Positions 30,150 through 37,067 of a DNA stretch of 37,067 bases are shown piece by piece. The stretch spans positions 1 through 37,067 of the forward strand of contig CANMSB010000041.1 in the NCBI GenBank assembly GCA_947500445.1, read 5' to 3'. The position numbers and the translations under genes are program-made. The DNA is from an uncultured Flavobacteriaceae bacterium (GTDB lineage Bacteria > Bacteroidota > Bacteroidia > Flavobacteriales > Flavobacteriaceae). How positions within the stretch are numbered: the first letter of the stretch is position 1; every line of letters starts with the position of its first letter. The notes under the pieces are model-generated. The model had not been told where the DNA came from and searched no databases. It was given only the letters and a program-made list of their open reading frames with translations.

Positions 30150-31844
30150 ATGCAGCAGATAACCGACCGAAAATGGTGGCAAGAGGGAATCGTCTATCAG
30201 ATTTATCCGAGAAGTTTTCAAGATACTACACAAAACGGAATCGGTGACTTGCAAGGGGTGATAAAACGTCTGGATTATATCAAAAGTTTAGGGGTCGATA
30301 TTATTTGGTTGAATCCCGTTTACGAATCGCCGAACGACGATAACGGTTATGATATTTCGGACTACCGAAAGATTATGCCGGAATTTGGCACCATGGCCGA
30401 TTTTGACCTGCTCTTACAGGGCATGAAAGAACGTGGTTTGAAATTGGTAATGGATCTGGTAGTCAACCATACGAGTGACGAGCACCAATGGTTCGAAGCG
30501 TCCCGACAATCGCGTGACAATCCCTACAGGGACTACTATCACTGGTGGCCAGCCGAAAAGGGAACACCTCCCAAAAGATGGAGCTATTTTGACGTGGACG
30601 GAACGGCTTGGAAATATGATGAAAAAACGGATGCGTATTATCTGCACTATTTTTCCGTAAAACAACCTGACCTGAATTGGGAAAACCCGAAGGTTCGGGA
30701 AGAGATTCAGGATATCATGAAATTCTGGTTCGATAAGGGGGTGGACGGTTTTCGAATGGATGTGATCTCTTTTATCTCAAAGGACACCGATTTTCCAGAG
30801 CTACCAAAAAAATATGAAGGGGACTTTGTACCTTTTTACTCCGAGGGGCCCAAGTTACACGAATACCTTAACGAGCTTCACCAGAAAGTGTTGAGCAAAT
30901 ATGATGTGATGACGGTCGGTGAGGCCCCTGGTATCGGTTTGGACAAAGCCCTCGATTTCGTAGATGCCGAAAGGGGGGAACTGAACATGTTCTTTCATTT
31001 TGATCTAATGTCGCTCGACCGCGAAGCCAATGAGGTTTTTTTAATGCGGAAAAGTCCTTGGAAACTGAGCGAGTTCAAAAAGGTACACAGTGCTTGGGAC
31101 AAGGTTTTCGCAGAAAAGGGATGGGGCAGCATGTATTTGAACAACCACGATTTTCCGCGTAGCGTAAGCCGTTGGGGCAACGACTCCGTATCCCACTGGT
31201 ACAATTCGGCCACTATGCTGCATACCTTTTTATTGACCATGCGGGGAACCCCATACTTTTATTACGGGGAAGAAATTGGAATGACCAATATCAAATTCGA
31301 CGCCATATCGGAGTACAGGGACATCAATACCATTAATCGTTACGAAATCATTCAAAAAGAAGGTGGCGATCTGGACGCCTTTATCGAAAACGAAAAATCG
31401 GCAAGTAGGGACAACGCCCGTACACCAATGCAATGGGACGCCACCGCGCATTCCGGATTTTCAAAAGAACGCCCCTGGCTAAAAGTAAACGACAATTACC
31501 AAGAGGGCATAAACGTTGCCGCCCAAGAAGCCGATAGGCTTTCGGTATTGCATTATTTCCGGAAAATGGTACAGGTACGTAAAAGTAATCCGGCCTTGAT
31601 CCACGGCGACTATGAACTGTTACGACCGGAGCACGAGGAAATTTATGCCTATACCCGAACCTTGGGCCAAGACCGTTTTCTTGTACTCCTGAGCTTTTCC
31701 ACGGAGCGGGCCAAAATCAATTTGGATATGGTCGCTTTTGACACCGCTACGGCAATCATTTCCAACGCTTCCGAAGCGGAGCAACATCAGGGCAAAACCT
31801 TTGAATTGGTTCCCTACCAGGCCACGGTGTATCGCTTGCGCTAA
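30150..31844 (+). CDS. GH13 alpha-glucosidase, oligo-1,6-glucosidase type
   Basis: 564-residue glycoside hydrolase of the alpha-amylase superfamily with no signal peptide, so it acts in the cytosol on imported oligosaccharides. The (beta/alpha)8 barrel motifs are all present: DLVVNHTS (102-109), GFRMDV (200-205, nucleophile Asp204), TVGEAPG (255-261, acid/base Glu258) and NNHDFPR (331-337, Asp334). Valine right after the nucleophile (Val205) and QPDLNWENP (172-180) are features of alpha-1,6-acting enzymes such as oligo-1,6-glucosidase or isomaltulose synthase, so isomalto-type substrates are likely. No SusC/D transporter or regulator adjoins it. Confidence 0.92.
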   Translation: MQQITDRKWWQEGIVYQIYPRSFQDTTQNGIGDLQGVIKRLDYIKSLGVDIIWLNPVYESPNDDNGYDISDYRKIMPEFGTMADFDLLLQGMKERGLKLVMDLVVNHTSDEHQWFEASRQSRDNPYRDYYHWWPAEKGTPPKRWSYFDVDGTAWKYDEKTDAYYLHYFSVKQPDLNWENPKVREEIQDIMKFWFDKGVDGFRMDVISFISKDTDFPELPKKYEGDFVPFYSEGPKLHEYLNELHQKVLSKYDVMTVGEAPGIGLDKALDFVDAERGELNMFFHFDLMSLDREANEVFLMRKSPWKLSEFKKVHSAWDKVFAEKGWGSMYLNNHDFPRSVSRWGNDSVSHWYNSATMLHTFLLTMRGTPYFYYGEEIGMTNIKFDAISEYRDINTINRYEIIQKEGGDLDAFIENEKSASRDNARTPMQWDATAHSGFSKERPWLKVNDNYQEGINVAAQEADRLSVLHYFRKMVQVRKSNPALIHGDYELLRPEHEEIYAYTRTLGQDRFLVLLSFSTERAKINLDMVAFDTATAIISNASEAEQHQGKTFELVPYQATVYRLR

Positions 31845-31876
31845 AAGCTGTCTAATTTTATGGAGGATAACCCAAG

Positions 31877-33166
31877 TTAGTCCTTAAAGGCCTTATAATC
31901 CCTATTAAAGGGCCTAATGATGAGCCTAGCCTCGCGATCGAACCGCACATAGTTATAGACCCAGTTGATGAATACGACCATACGGTTGCGAAAACCGATG
32001 AGGAAGAAGAGGTGTACGAACATCCATACGAACCAGGCAAAAACACCTTGAAACCGAAATTTTGGAAGATCGACCACTGCCTTGTTCCGGCCTACCGTGG
32101 CCATACTTCCCTTGTCCCAGTATACGAACGGTTTCATTGCTTTGCCTTCCAACAAACGGACCAAATTTTCACCCAAACTTTTCCCTTGTTGTATGGCGGG
32201 TTGTGCCATCATCGGATAGCCCCTGGGAAAAGAATCGCTCACCGCACAGGCAACATCGCCAATGGCAAATATATTGGGCCACTGCTCCACTTGGTTAAAT
32301 TCGTTGACCCGAATACGCCCTCCGGCCAATAGCGCTTCACCATCCAAACCATGTAGCAACGCTCCTTTTACCCCAGCTGCCCAAACCAAGGTAGCGGTAC
32401 GGAAAGTAAGCTCGGTCAAGGTTTCCGCCACTTTGCCATCATAGGAAGTAATACGGGTGTCTTTCCATACCTGTACGCCCAGATCTTCTAAAAAATCTTC
32501 CGCCTTTTTTGATGCCTGTTCGCTCATGGCATTCAGGATACGATCCCCGGACTGTACCAAATTGATTTGGGCGCGGCGCGTATCCAGGTCCGGATAATCC
32601 TTGGGTAAAATACCTTTTTTAATCTCTGCCAACGCTCCCGCCAACTCCACTCCGGTCGGTCCTCCCCCAACAATAACGAAGTTCATTAGGGCATCCCGTT
32701 CATGAAGGTCATCCGTGAGCAATGCCTGTTCAAAATTTTCCAGGATAAGACTCCTAAGGTTCAAGGATTCCGGGATGGATTTCATGGACATACCATTTTT
32801 GGCAATCTCGTCATTTCCGAAAAAGTTGGTTTCCGAACCCGTAGCGACCACCAGATAGTCATACGCTAGGGGACCGATATTCGTTTTCACCTGCTTTTGT
32901 TCCGGACGTATCTCCTTTACCTCTGCCAACCGAAAGTAAAAATTTTCGTAGTCCTTTAAAACCTTCCGTATCGGATAGGCAATAGAATCCGGTTCAAGGC
33001 CACCGGTGGATACCTGATACAGTAAGGGTTGAAAAGTATGGTAGTTATGCTTGTCGAGCAGTACGACCTGCACCTCTTTTCGCGCCAACTTTTTTACCAA
33101 AGAGATGCCCCCGAAGCCCCCTCCAATGATAACGATTCTCGGATAACTCGATTTTGGAATATTCAT
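31877..33166 (-). CDS. ndh: Type II NADH dehydrogenase (NDH-2)
   Basis: Membrane-associated flavoprotein that passes electrons from NADH to quinone without pumping protons. Start ATG 33166 gives 429 residues and puts the FAD-binding RIVIIGGGFGGISLVKKL near the N-terminus; the longer frame to 33232 reads through the palindromic leader and is rejected. The NAD-binding site is FVIVGGGPTGVELAGALAEI, and FAIGDVACA closes the FAD site. The C-terminal FAWFVWMFVHLFFLIGFRNRMVVFINWVY is a membrane-anchoring helix pair typical of this family. It is convergent with the alpha-glucosidase. An unusual long inverted repeat occupies its leader. Confidence 0.92.
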   Translation of the reverse strand: MNIPKSSYPRIVIIGGGFGGISLVKKLARKEVQVVLLDKHNYHTFQPLLYQVSTGGLEPDSIAYPIRKVLKDYENFYFRLAEVKEIRPEQKQVKTNIGPLAYDYLVVATGSETNFFGNDEIAKNGMSMKSIPESLNLRSLILENFEQALLTDDLHERDALMNFVIVGGGPTGVELAGALAEIKKGILPKDYPDLDTRRAQINLVQSGDRILNAMSEQASKKAEDFLEDLGVQVWKDTRITSYDGKVAETLTELTFRTATLVWAAGVKGALLHGLDGEALLAGGRIRVNEFNQVEQWPNIFAIGDVACAVSDSFPRGYPMMAQPAIQQGKSLGENLVRLLEGKAMKPFVYWDKGSMATVGRNKAVVDLPKFRFQGVFAWFVWMFVHLFFLIGFRNRMVVFINWVYNYVRFDREARLIIRPFNRDYKAFKD

Positions 33167-33173
33167 ATTTGAA

Positions 33174-33346
33174 GTATAATGAAGTAGTTTAAACTTTTCC
33201 CATTCGTTAAAAAATTGCCCTTTTTGACCCAATTTTCGCCTTTTTTTCCTCCCGTAGCCCTGCTATGCAACTCAAAAAAAACCTTCAACTGGGCAAAAAA
33301 TTGCTAATTTTCACTTAAATGCGAAAAGTTTAAACCACTTCAATAC
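33174..33346. repeat. Long imperfect palindrome (~161 bp) in the ndh leader
   Basis: The outer arms GAAGTAGTTTAAACTTTTC (33181-33199) and GAAAAGTTTAAACCACTTC (33323-33341) are reverse complements at 18 of 19 positions and extend outward as GTATAAT against AATAC. Inside, 33220-33231 pairs with 33290-33301, a T-run at 33241-33247 faces an A-run at 33274-33281, and CGTAGC/GCTATG (33253-33258/33262-33267) closes the tip. All share one centre near 33260, so the whole segment is one hairpin-forming unit. Confidence 0.85.
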
Positions 33347-33353
33347 AAAAATA
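33346..33353 (-). promoter_or_regulatory. Candidate -7 element for ndh
   Basis: On the minus strand TATTTTTG matches TAnnTTTG. Transcription would start near 33339, right at the outer arm of the long palindrome, so the ndh leader would consist almost wholly of that hairpin. No -33 TTG is evident. Confidence 0.35.
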
Positions 33354-33369
33354 CAGATACTAGTGCTAC

Positions 33370-33392
33370 GGAACATAACAGTTCCTTTTTTT
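33370..33392 (+). terminator. Short terminator-like hairpin in the ndh-sigma intergenic region
   Basis: GGAAC (33370-33374) pairs with GTTCC (33381-33385), followed by seven T. No plus-strand gene lies just upstream, so it might end a small RNA from the palindromic region, or be an operator instead. The stem is only 5 bp. Confidence 0.3.
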
Positions 33393-33517
33393 GTTGCCCG
33401 GAACATGAACTTTGCATCCGGAACGCTCGACACACTTTCAAAAATCAAAAAAACCGACATCCTTACGGCTAAAAGCGGCATATTTTCAATAAAACTGAAA
33501 GTTTTCGTTTGTTGCTT

Positions 33518-33542
33518 GTAACAAATGGCCCATTTTTGTTAC
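33518..33542. promoter_or_regulatory. Imperfect palindrome upstream of the ECF sigma gene
   Basis: GTAACAAATGG at the left and CCATTTTTGTTAC at the right are inverted copies, with two extra bases on the right side. The element ends 31 bp before the sigma factor start codon, a position suited to an operator or a self-recognised promoter. Confidence 0.4.
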
Positions 33543-33572
33543 TAACCAAATAACAACTCACCCAACCGATAC

Positions 33573-34067
33573 GTGAATAAAGAACTGGAGCATCAATTTG
33601 TGACGGAACTAGAGAGCAATCAAAACATTGTTCACAAAGTCTGTTCGCTATACACCAATCATCGTGATGCCCATAACGATCTTTTTCAGGAAATAACGAT
33701 CCAATTGTGGAAAGCGTACCCAAAATTCAGGGGCGATAGTAAATTCAGTACCTGGATGTACCGTGTAGCATTGAATACGGCGATTACCCTGTATCGAAAA
33801 TCAAAAAAAAGAATTCGTACCCAAGACTACGAATCCGTAATTTTTAAGATTAAAGCCGACGAATATGATGAAACACAGGAGCAACAGCTGAAACTGATGT
33901 ACAAGGCGGTAAAACAATTGGGGGATATCGATAAAGCTTTGGTGTTTTTATATCTAGAGGATAAAAATTATAGCGAAATCGCCGAAACATTGGGTATTTC
34001 CGAAGTAAATGCGCGGGTTAAAATGAACCGCATTAAAACAAAATTACGAACCATACTGAATCCATAA
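33573..34067 (+). CDS. ECF-type RNA polymerase sigma factor
   Basis: 164 residues from a GTG start (M-NKELEHQFVTEL), the only start that fits the usual length. Region 2 is visible as HRDAHNDLFQEITIQLWKAYPKFRG followed by KFSTWMYRVALNTAITLYRK (residues ~30-77), and region 4 as LYLEDKNYSEIAETLGISEVNARVKMNRIKTKLR (~127-160), with a helix-turn-helix at SEIAETLGISEVNARVKM. It is followed 4 bp later by a four-helix membrane protein that is probably its regulator. Target promoters are unknown; the palindrome at 33518-33542 may reflect autoregulation. Confidence 0.93.
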   Translation: MNKELEHQFVTELESNQNIVHKVCSLYTNHRDAHNDLFQEITIQLWKAYPKFRGDSKFSTWMYRVALNTAITLYRKSKKRIRTQDYESVIFKIKADEYDETQEQQLKLMYKAVKQLGDIDKALVFLYLEDKNYSEIAETLGISEVNARVKMNRIKTKLRTILNP

Positions 34068-34071
34068 GGAT

Positions 34072-34722
34072 ATGATGGACGAACTTGAATTATTAAAAAA
34101 AGATTGGCAAAAAAAGGAAGAACACCTTCCCAAATTGTCCTATGATGCGATACATCAAATGACCTGGAAGAAATCTTCCTCTATTGTAAAATGGATTTTG
34201 ATTATCAGCATACTCGAAATTACCTTGCCTTTCCTTTTATACCTCCTTCCTTCCCTCAAAGAAGGCATGGCGGTATATGAAAAATCTTCATTCAACACTT
34301 ATTATCTATGGGTTTCCATATTATACTACATTGTGGTGTTCTATTTTGTATTTCTTTTTTATAAGCGTTATCGTGAAATATCGGTTCTTGACGATGCCAA
34401 AAACCTCATGCGCAAAATCATGAAAACACGGCGAACCGTGAAATACTACATTATTTTTTCGCTCTCGATGGTGCTCGTTACGGTTGTAATGATGATGATG
34501 GGCGTTTATTTCAACAACGATTTTATTTCGTTTTTCGAAGAAATGGGGAAGAACCACGAGCACGTATCCCCCGAAAAGTTTAAAGTCAGTCTCATTTTAA
34601 GTATAGCCGTCATGGGTGGTGTAATGACCTTGGTAGCCGGTGCCATATACTTTTTACTCTATGGCCTATTGCTCCGAAAATTGAAAAAGAACTATACCGA
34701 ACTGCGAAGGTTGGAAGTATAG
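34072..34722 (+). CDS. Four-helix membrane protein paired with the ECF sigma factor (putative anti-sigma)
   Basis: 216 residues. The cytosolic N-terminus (MDELELLKKDWQKKEEHLPKLSYDAIHQM, ~1-35) is charged and helical, like the sigma-binding end of membrane anti-sigma proteins, though no ZAS or FecR motif is seen. Transmembrane helices lie at about 39-61, 77-97, 124-146 and 172-201, and the C-terminus is basic. It starts 4 bp after the sigma gene, so the two are translationally coupled. Two ATGs in a row (34072 and 34075) are equally possible starts. The anti-sigma role is inferred from position only. Confidence 0.75.
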   Translation: MMDELELLKKDWQKKEEHLPKLSYDAIHQMTWKKSSSIVKWILIISILEITLPFLLYLLPSLKEGMAVYEKSSFNTYYLWVSILYYIVVFYFVFLFYKRYREISVLDDAKNLMRKIMKTRRTVKYYIIFSLSMVLVTVVMMMMGVYFNNDFISFFEEMGKNHEHVSPEKFKVSLILSIAVMGGVMTLVAGAIYFLLYGLLLRKLKKNYTELRRLEV

Positions 34723-34929
34723 AAAACATACCCACGCAGTCCGTTTCCGCCTTTTTTGGCACAACGAAAGAATCGGTAAACATGAATATGAAACCTGGGC
34801 TTAGGCAAAAGTGCTTACCGTTAGCTTATCGGACCGATAAAATCATCATCAAAAATAATTGGTCAGCAAAAGGGTAAATGGGAATTTTTTAGTGCGGGTA
34901 GCAAAAAAGATACCGCTATACCTGGCTTT
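34723..34929. other. Intergenic region with a 15-bp perfect palindrome
   Basis: No gene. TTATCGG-A-CCGATAA at 34826-34840 is a perfect inverted repeat with one central base. A weak hairpin (GCGG with CCGC around the A-run) lies just past the end of the acyltransferase gene. Confidence 0.5.
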
Positions 34930-35739
34930 TCAGTTATTCTGTCGCCATTTTCGCATTTTGTTCTCCTCTTCATAGGCTAAAAGTTCCTTTTCGGGAATTA
35001 CCTTTAAAAAGGAAGGGTGTTGTTCAATGGAATATTCCAACTTCTCGATGATCGATTCGGTCGATTCATTTTCATAATCGATGTCAAGGGGCTCTTTAAT
35101 ATGCATCGATTGCAGTATTCCCTTTTTCTTAATCCGCAGCCCTTTTTTATCAAAAGAGCGTCTAAAACCATCGATTACTACCGGGACCACTATGGGTTTG
35201 TACTTTTTAATAATATGGGCGGTACCTTTCCTGAGCGGTTTCCAAGGCGTGGTGGTTCCTTGGGGAAACGTAATCACCCAACCATCGTCGAGTGCGGTAC
35301 CAATGTTGGAGATATCGCTCATTTTCACCTGTCGGTTCACATCTTTCCCTTCGGACCGCCAAGTACGCTCCACACTTATGGAACCCGCATAGGCCAAAAC
35401 TTTTGTCAGCAGGCTTTTTTTCATGGTTTCGGCGGCGGCAACATAGTAAAGGTTCAACTTGGGGTTCCATAAATAGCCCAAATTGCTGATATTATCCTCA
35501 CGACCGCTTAAACTGGCATTGAACACATGGAACATGGCCACAACATCCGCAAAATAGGTCTGGTGATTGCTTACAAAGAGTACTTTGGTCTGTGGAAGGT
35601 CCCTAATGACCTGAGAGCCTTCTATTTCCAATTTGTTGAACTGTTTGTAACGTGCATGGGTGACCATTCCCAAAATTCGAATTAGCCATTTTTTTAAAAA
35701 AAGAACATGCCCAAAAGGGTTTTCCTTGAATATTCCCAT
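34930..35739 (-). CDS. PlsC-family 1-acylglycerol-3-phosphate acyltransferase
   Basis: 269-residue acyltransferase of phospholipid synthesis or a related lipid acylation. The catalytic motif is NHQTYFAD (residues 58-65), with His59 and Asp65 separated by five residues rather than the usual four. The substrate motif is FPQGTTTPW in place of FPEGT. PIVVPVVIDGFRRSF is the later conserved strand. A hydrophobic, amphipathic N-terminal segment (VLFLKKWLIRILGMV) probably holds it to the inner membrane. The same two variations occur, to my recollection, in other Bacteroidota homologues. Which acyl donor and acceptor it uses is uncertain. The gene stands alone. Confidence 0.85.
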   Translation of the reverse strand: MGIFKENPFGHVLFLKKWLIRILGMVTHARYKQFNKLEIEGSQVIRDLPQTKVLFVSNHQTYFADVVAMFHVFNASLSGREDNISNLGYLWNPKLNLYYVAAAETMKKSLLTKVLAYAGSISVERTWRSEGKDVNRQVKMSDISNIGTALDDGWVITFPQGTTTPWKPLRKGTAHIIKKYKPIVVPVVIDGFRRSFDKKGLRIKKKGILQSMHIKEPLDIDYENESTESIIEKLEYSIEQHPSFLKVIPEKELLAYEEENKMRKWRQNN

Positions 35740-36039
35740 AGAGCGCTAAAATACAAAATGAAAAAGGAACGGGACGTACTCCCGTTTTGTAAATTATATC
35801 CTAAGGCCATCCACTGGTCATACCACCATCCCTCGACGTACGATCATCAAGATAGGGATGTTGGAAAACGAAAATCGAACGCTACTATCAACAGGTCCCA
35901 AGCTTGGCAATACCGCTACTTTACAGCTTTGGTTTACCTCCGACCAACGATAAAAAGGCAGTTACGGCTATCCAACACTTCAAAACCTGTAAGAAATTAC
36001 TATATTTAATATATTGAACTAACCTAAAACTAGTTTCCT
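35740..36039. other. Divergent intergenic region before the CBM9-like gene
   Basis: About 300 bp between divergent genes. An open frame runs through it on the plus strand from inside the acyltransferase gene, but its composition is not protein-like. The only signal is TATATTTA (36001-36008), one base off the -7 consensus. Nothing else is seen. Confidence 0.55.
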
Positions 36040-36774
36040 ATGAAAATACCCCTGCTAGTTTGCACGCTATTCTTAGTGTTTTCTTGTTTTGATCGCGAGA
36101 AAAAAACCGACCATCAGATCATCGAGGTTAAAAAGACCGAGAACGCTCCAATTATAGACGGTAAATCCAATGATCATATTTGGGACAAAGTAAAATGGCA
36201 TGCCTTAGATCAGAACTGGTTGGGAGCCGCCTATAGTCATGACGATTTTAGCGGGCGTTACAAACTTGCTTGGAATGCCAAAGCGCTATACCTCTTGGTA
36301 GAGATTACCGATGATGTTTTTTACGATTCCATAGCAGACCCCTTCAAAAGATATTGGAACGATGATTGTCTCGAAATTTTTATGGATAGCGATAATTCGG
36401 GAGGATTGCACCAGCATAGCAACAATGCCTTTGCATACCATATTGCCTTGGACCATAAGGTAGTCGATATCGGCCCTGACAAGTTGCCCCTTTTTCTGAA
36501 CGACCATATGAACATCAAGTCGGTTCGGGACGAGCAACGGATGATTTGGGAAATCGCCTTGGGGGTATATCCCGAAGATGCCGATGCCACTGCCGCCCTA
36601 TCGCCCATTGCCCTTGCCAAAGGGAGCAAACTGGGATTCGCCCTTGCCTATTGTGATAATGATGGTAGCCCGGAACGTGAGAATTTTATTGGATCGGTTT
36701 TTATTCCGGGGGCCGATAAAAATATAGCCTGGATCGATTCGGATGTATTTGGAACTTTGGTATTGGGCGATTAG
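36040..36774 (+). CDS. CBM9-like carbohydrate-binding lipoprotein
   Basis: 244 residues with a lipoprotein signal (MKIPLLVCTLFLVFSC, lipid-modified Cys16), so it is anchored in a membrane, probably the outer one. The mature domain resembles the CBM9/DOMON-like sugar-binding fold: APIIDGKSNDHIWDKVKWH, YKLAWNAKALYLLVEITDDVFYD, YWNDDCLEIFMDSDNSGG, and a late strand pair ending in GTLVLGD. The YWNDDCLEIFMD stretch is the most typical segment. No enzyme domain is attached and no polysaccharide-utilisation genes adjoin it, so the ligand is unknown. It is a single gene, followed by repeat-rich DNA. Confidence 0.85.
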   Translation: MKIPLLVCTLFLVFSCFDREKKTDHQIIEVKKTENAPIIDGKSNDHIWDKVKWHALDQNWLGAAYSHDDFSGRYKLAWNAKALYLLVEITDDVFYDSIADPFKRYWNDDCLEIFMDSDNSGGLHQHSNNAFAYHIALDHKVVDIGPDKLPLFLNDHMNIKSVRDEQRMIWEIALGVYPEDADATAALSPIALAKGSKLGFALAYCDNDGSPERENFIGSVFIPGADKNIAWIDSDVFGTLVLGD

Positions 36775-36807
36775 GCTGTTTCTTTTTCAACCTGTGACTA
36801 CTTTTAG

Positions 36808-37061
36808 TAGTCAGTACTCAGTACTCAGTAGTTAGTATGGAGTAAGTTGCGTATGGGGCCCGTTTTTCAAATTGACTCTTGAATTTAAATTTGAACTTGA
36901 CACTTGAATTTGTCTTTTATCCTTGTTCCTTCAGCGCAGCGGTCTTTTTTCAATTAGCAATGAACAATTAGCAATAAACAATGAGTGGTTAGTCAATAGT
37001 GTCCGGTTGTAACTAAAAGATTTTCAATTGGTTGCAATTGTCGTTCTTTGAAATTTGAAAT
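36808..37061. repeat. Non-coding tract of 7-nt quasi-tandem repeats
   Basis: Three families share a 7-nt period. From 36808: AGTAGTC, AGTACTC, AGTACTC, AGTAGTT and AGT-headed continuations. From 36951: CAATTAG, CAATGAA, CAATTAG, CAATAAA, CAATGAG, then TGGTTAG and TCAATAG. From 37048: TTGAAAT twice, reaching the window edge. Between them (36872-36913) TTGA-rich units recur at 6-7 nt. No coding frame is supported. This resembles the short tandemly repeated repetitive sequences known from some bacterial genomes. Confidence 0.8.
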
Positions 37062-37067
37062 TCGTTC

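Noticed and set aside
35707-36009. Plus-strand frame of 100 codons upstream of the CBM9-like gene
   Set aside because: It begins inside the acyltransferase gene on the opposite strand, and its very basic, His/Tyr/Arg-rich translation resembles non-coding DNA.
36808-37061. Heptameric tract as a CRISPR array
   Set aside because: The units are 7 nt without spacers of constant length, there is no repeat of 20 or more bases, and no cas genes are present.

Overview
The window looks like a chromosomal segment of a marine-type member of the family Flavobacteriaceae (phylum Bacteroidota). Four things support this. Type IX secretion genes are present: a giant surface protein with a CHU_C-type C-terminal sorting domain, followed by PorP/SprF and an OmpA/PD40 protein. 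Upstream regions repeatedly carry the Bacteroidota -7 promoter element TAnnTTTG and lack clear Shine-Dalgarno sites. Several genes belong to families typical of flavobacteria (DUF5606, an IS1096-passenger-like protein, the AroQ/XerD neighbourhood). Coding DNA is moderately AT-rich. I saw no rRNA, tRNA, CRISPR array, intact insertion sequence or prophage. The genus cannot be fixed from the sequence alone.

Layout. 1-1604 (minus): ruvX, def and a DUF5606 gene, ending at a terminator hairpin at the window edge. 1707-2522 (plus): dapD, divergent from ruvX. 2621-6154: a surface-glycan block with three GT-A glycosyltransferases (one on the opposite strand) and a TupA-like ATP-grasp protein. 6151-8305: a Sua5/YrdC-type gene overlapping the last glycosyltransferase by 4 bp, then an HD-domain CCA tRNA nucleotidyltransferase. 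8306-20543: a long leader with an AT-rich inverted repeat, the ~2,900-residue Ca-binding-repeat adhesin, PorP/SprF and OmpA, closed by a strong terminator. 20658-26270 (plus): heme A synthase, IS1096-passenger-like protein, nucleoid-associated protein, dihydrolipoyl dehydrogenase, a DUF3817 membrane protein and two unrecognised membrane proteins. 26274-28090 (minus): aroQ and two outer-membrane beta-barrel genes. 28387-29281: XerD. Then a small exported protein (minus), a GH13 alpha-glucosidase, NDH-2 (minus), an ECF sigma factor with a four-helix membrane protein, a PlsC-type acyltransferase (minus) and a CBM9-like lipoprotein. The window ends in non-coding DNA built of 7-nt repeats.

How the genes work together. 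The clearest unit is adhesin-PorP-OmpA: a type IX substrate made next to a PorP/SprF protein probably dedicated to its export or anchoring, and an OmpA protein that could tie the assembly to peptidoglycan. The adhesin gene contains four copies of a 957-bp (319-codon) repeat, three of them in exact tandem, with a 630-bp unique domain inserted after the first. Most of the remaining genes are housekeeping.

The most noteworthy signals outside ordinary annotation are: the 957-bp repeat array; a Sua5-like protein in which both halves of the KxR/SxN signature are changed; a ~161-bp imperfect palindrome that would form almost the whole leader of the NDH-2 mRNA; the heptameric repeat tract at the right end; and the inverted repeat ahead of the adhesin gene.
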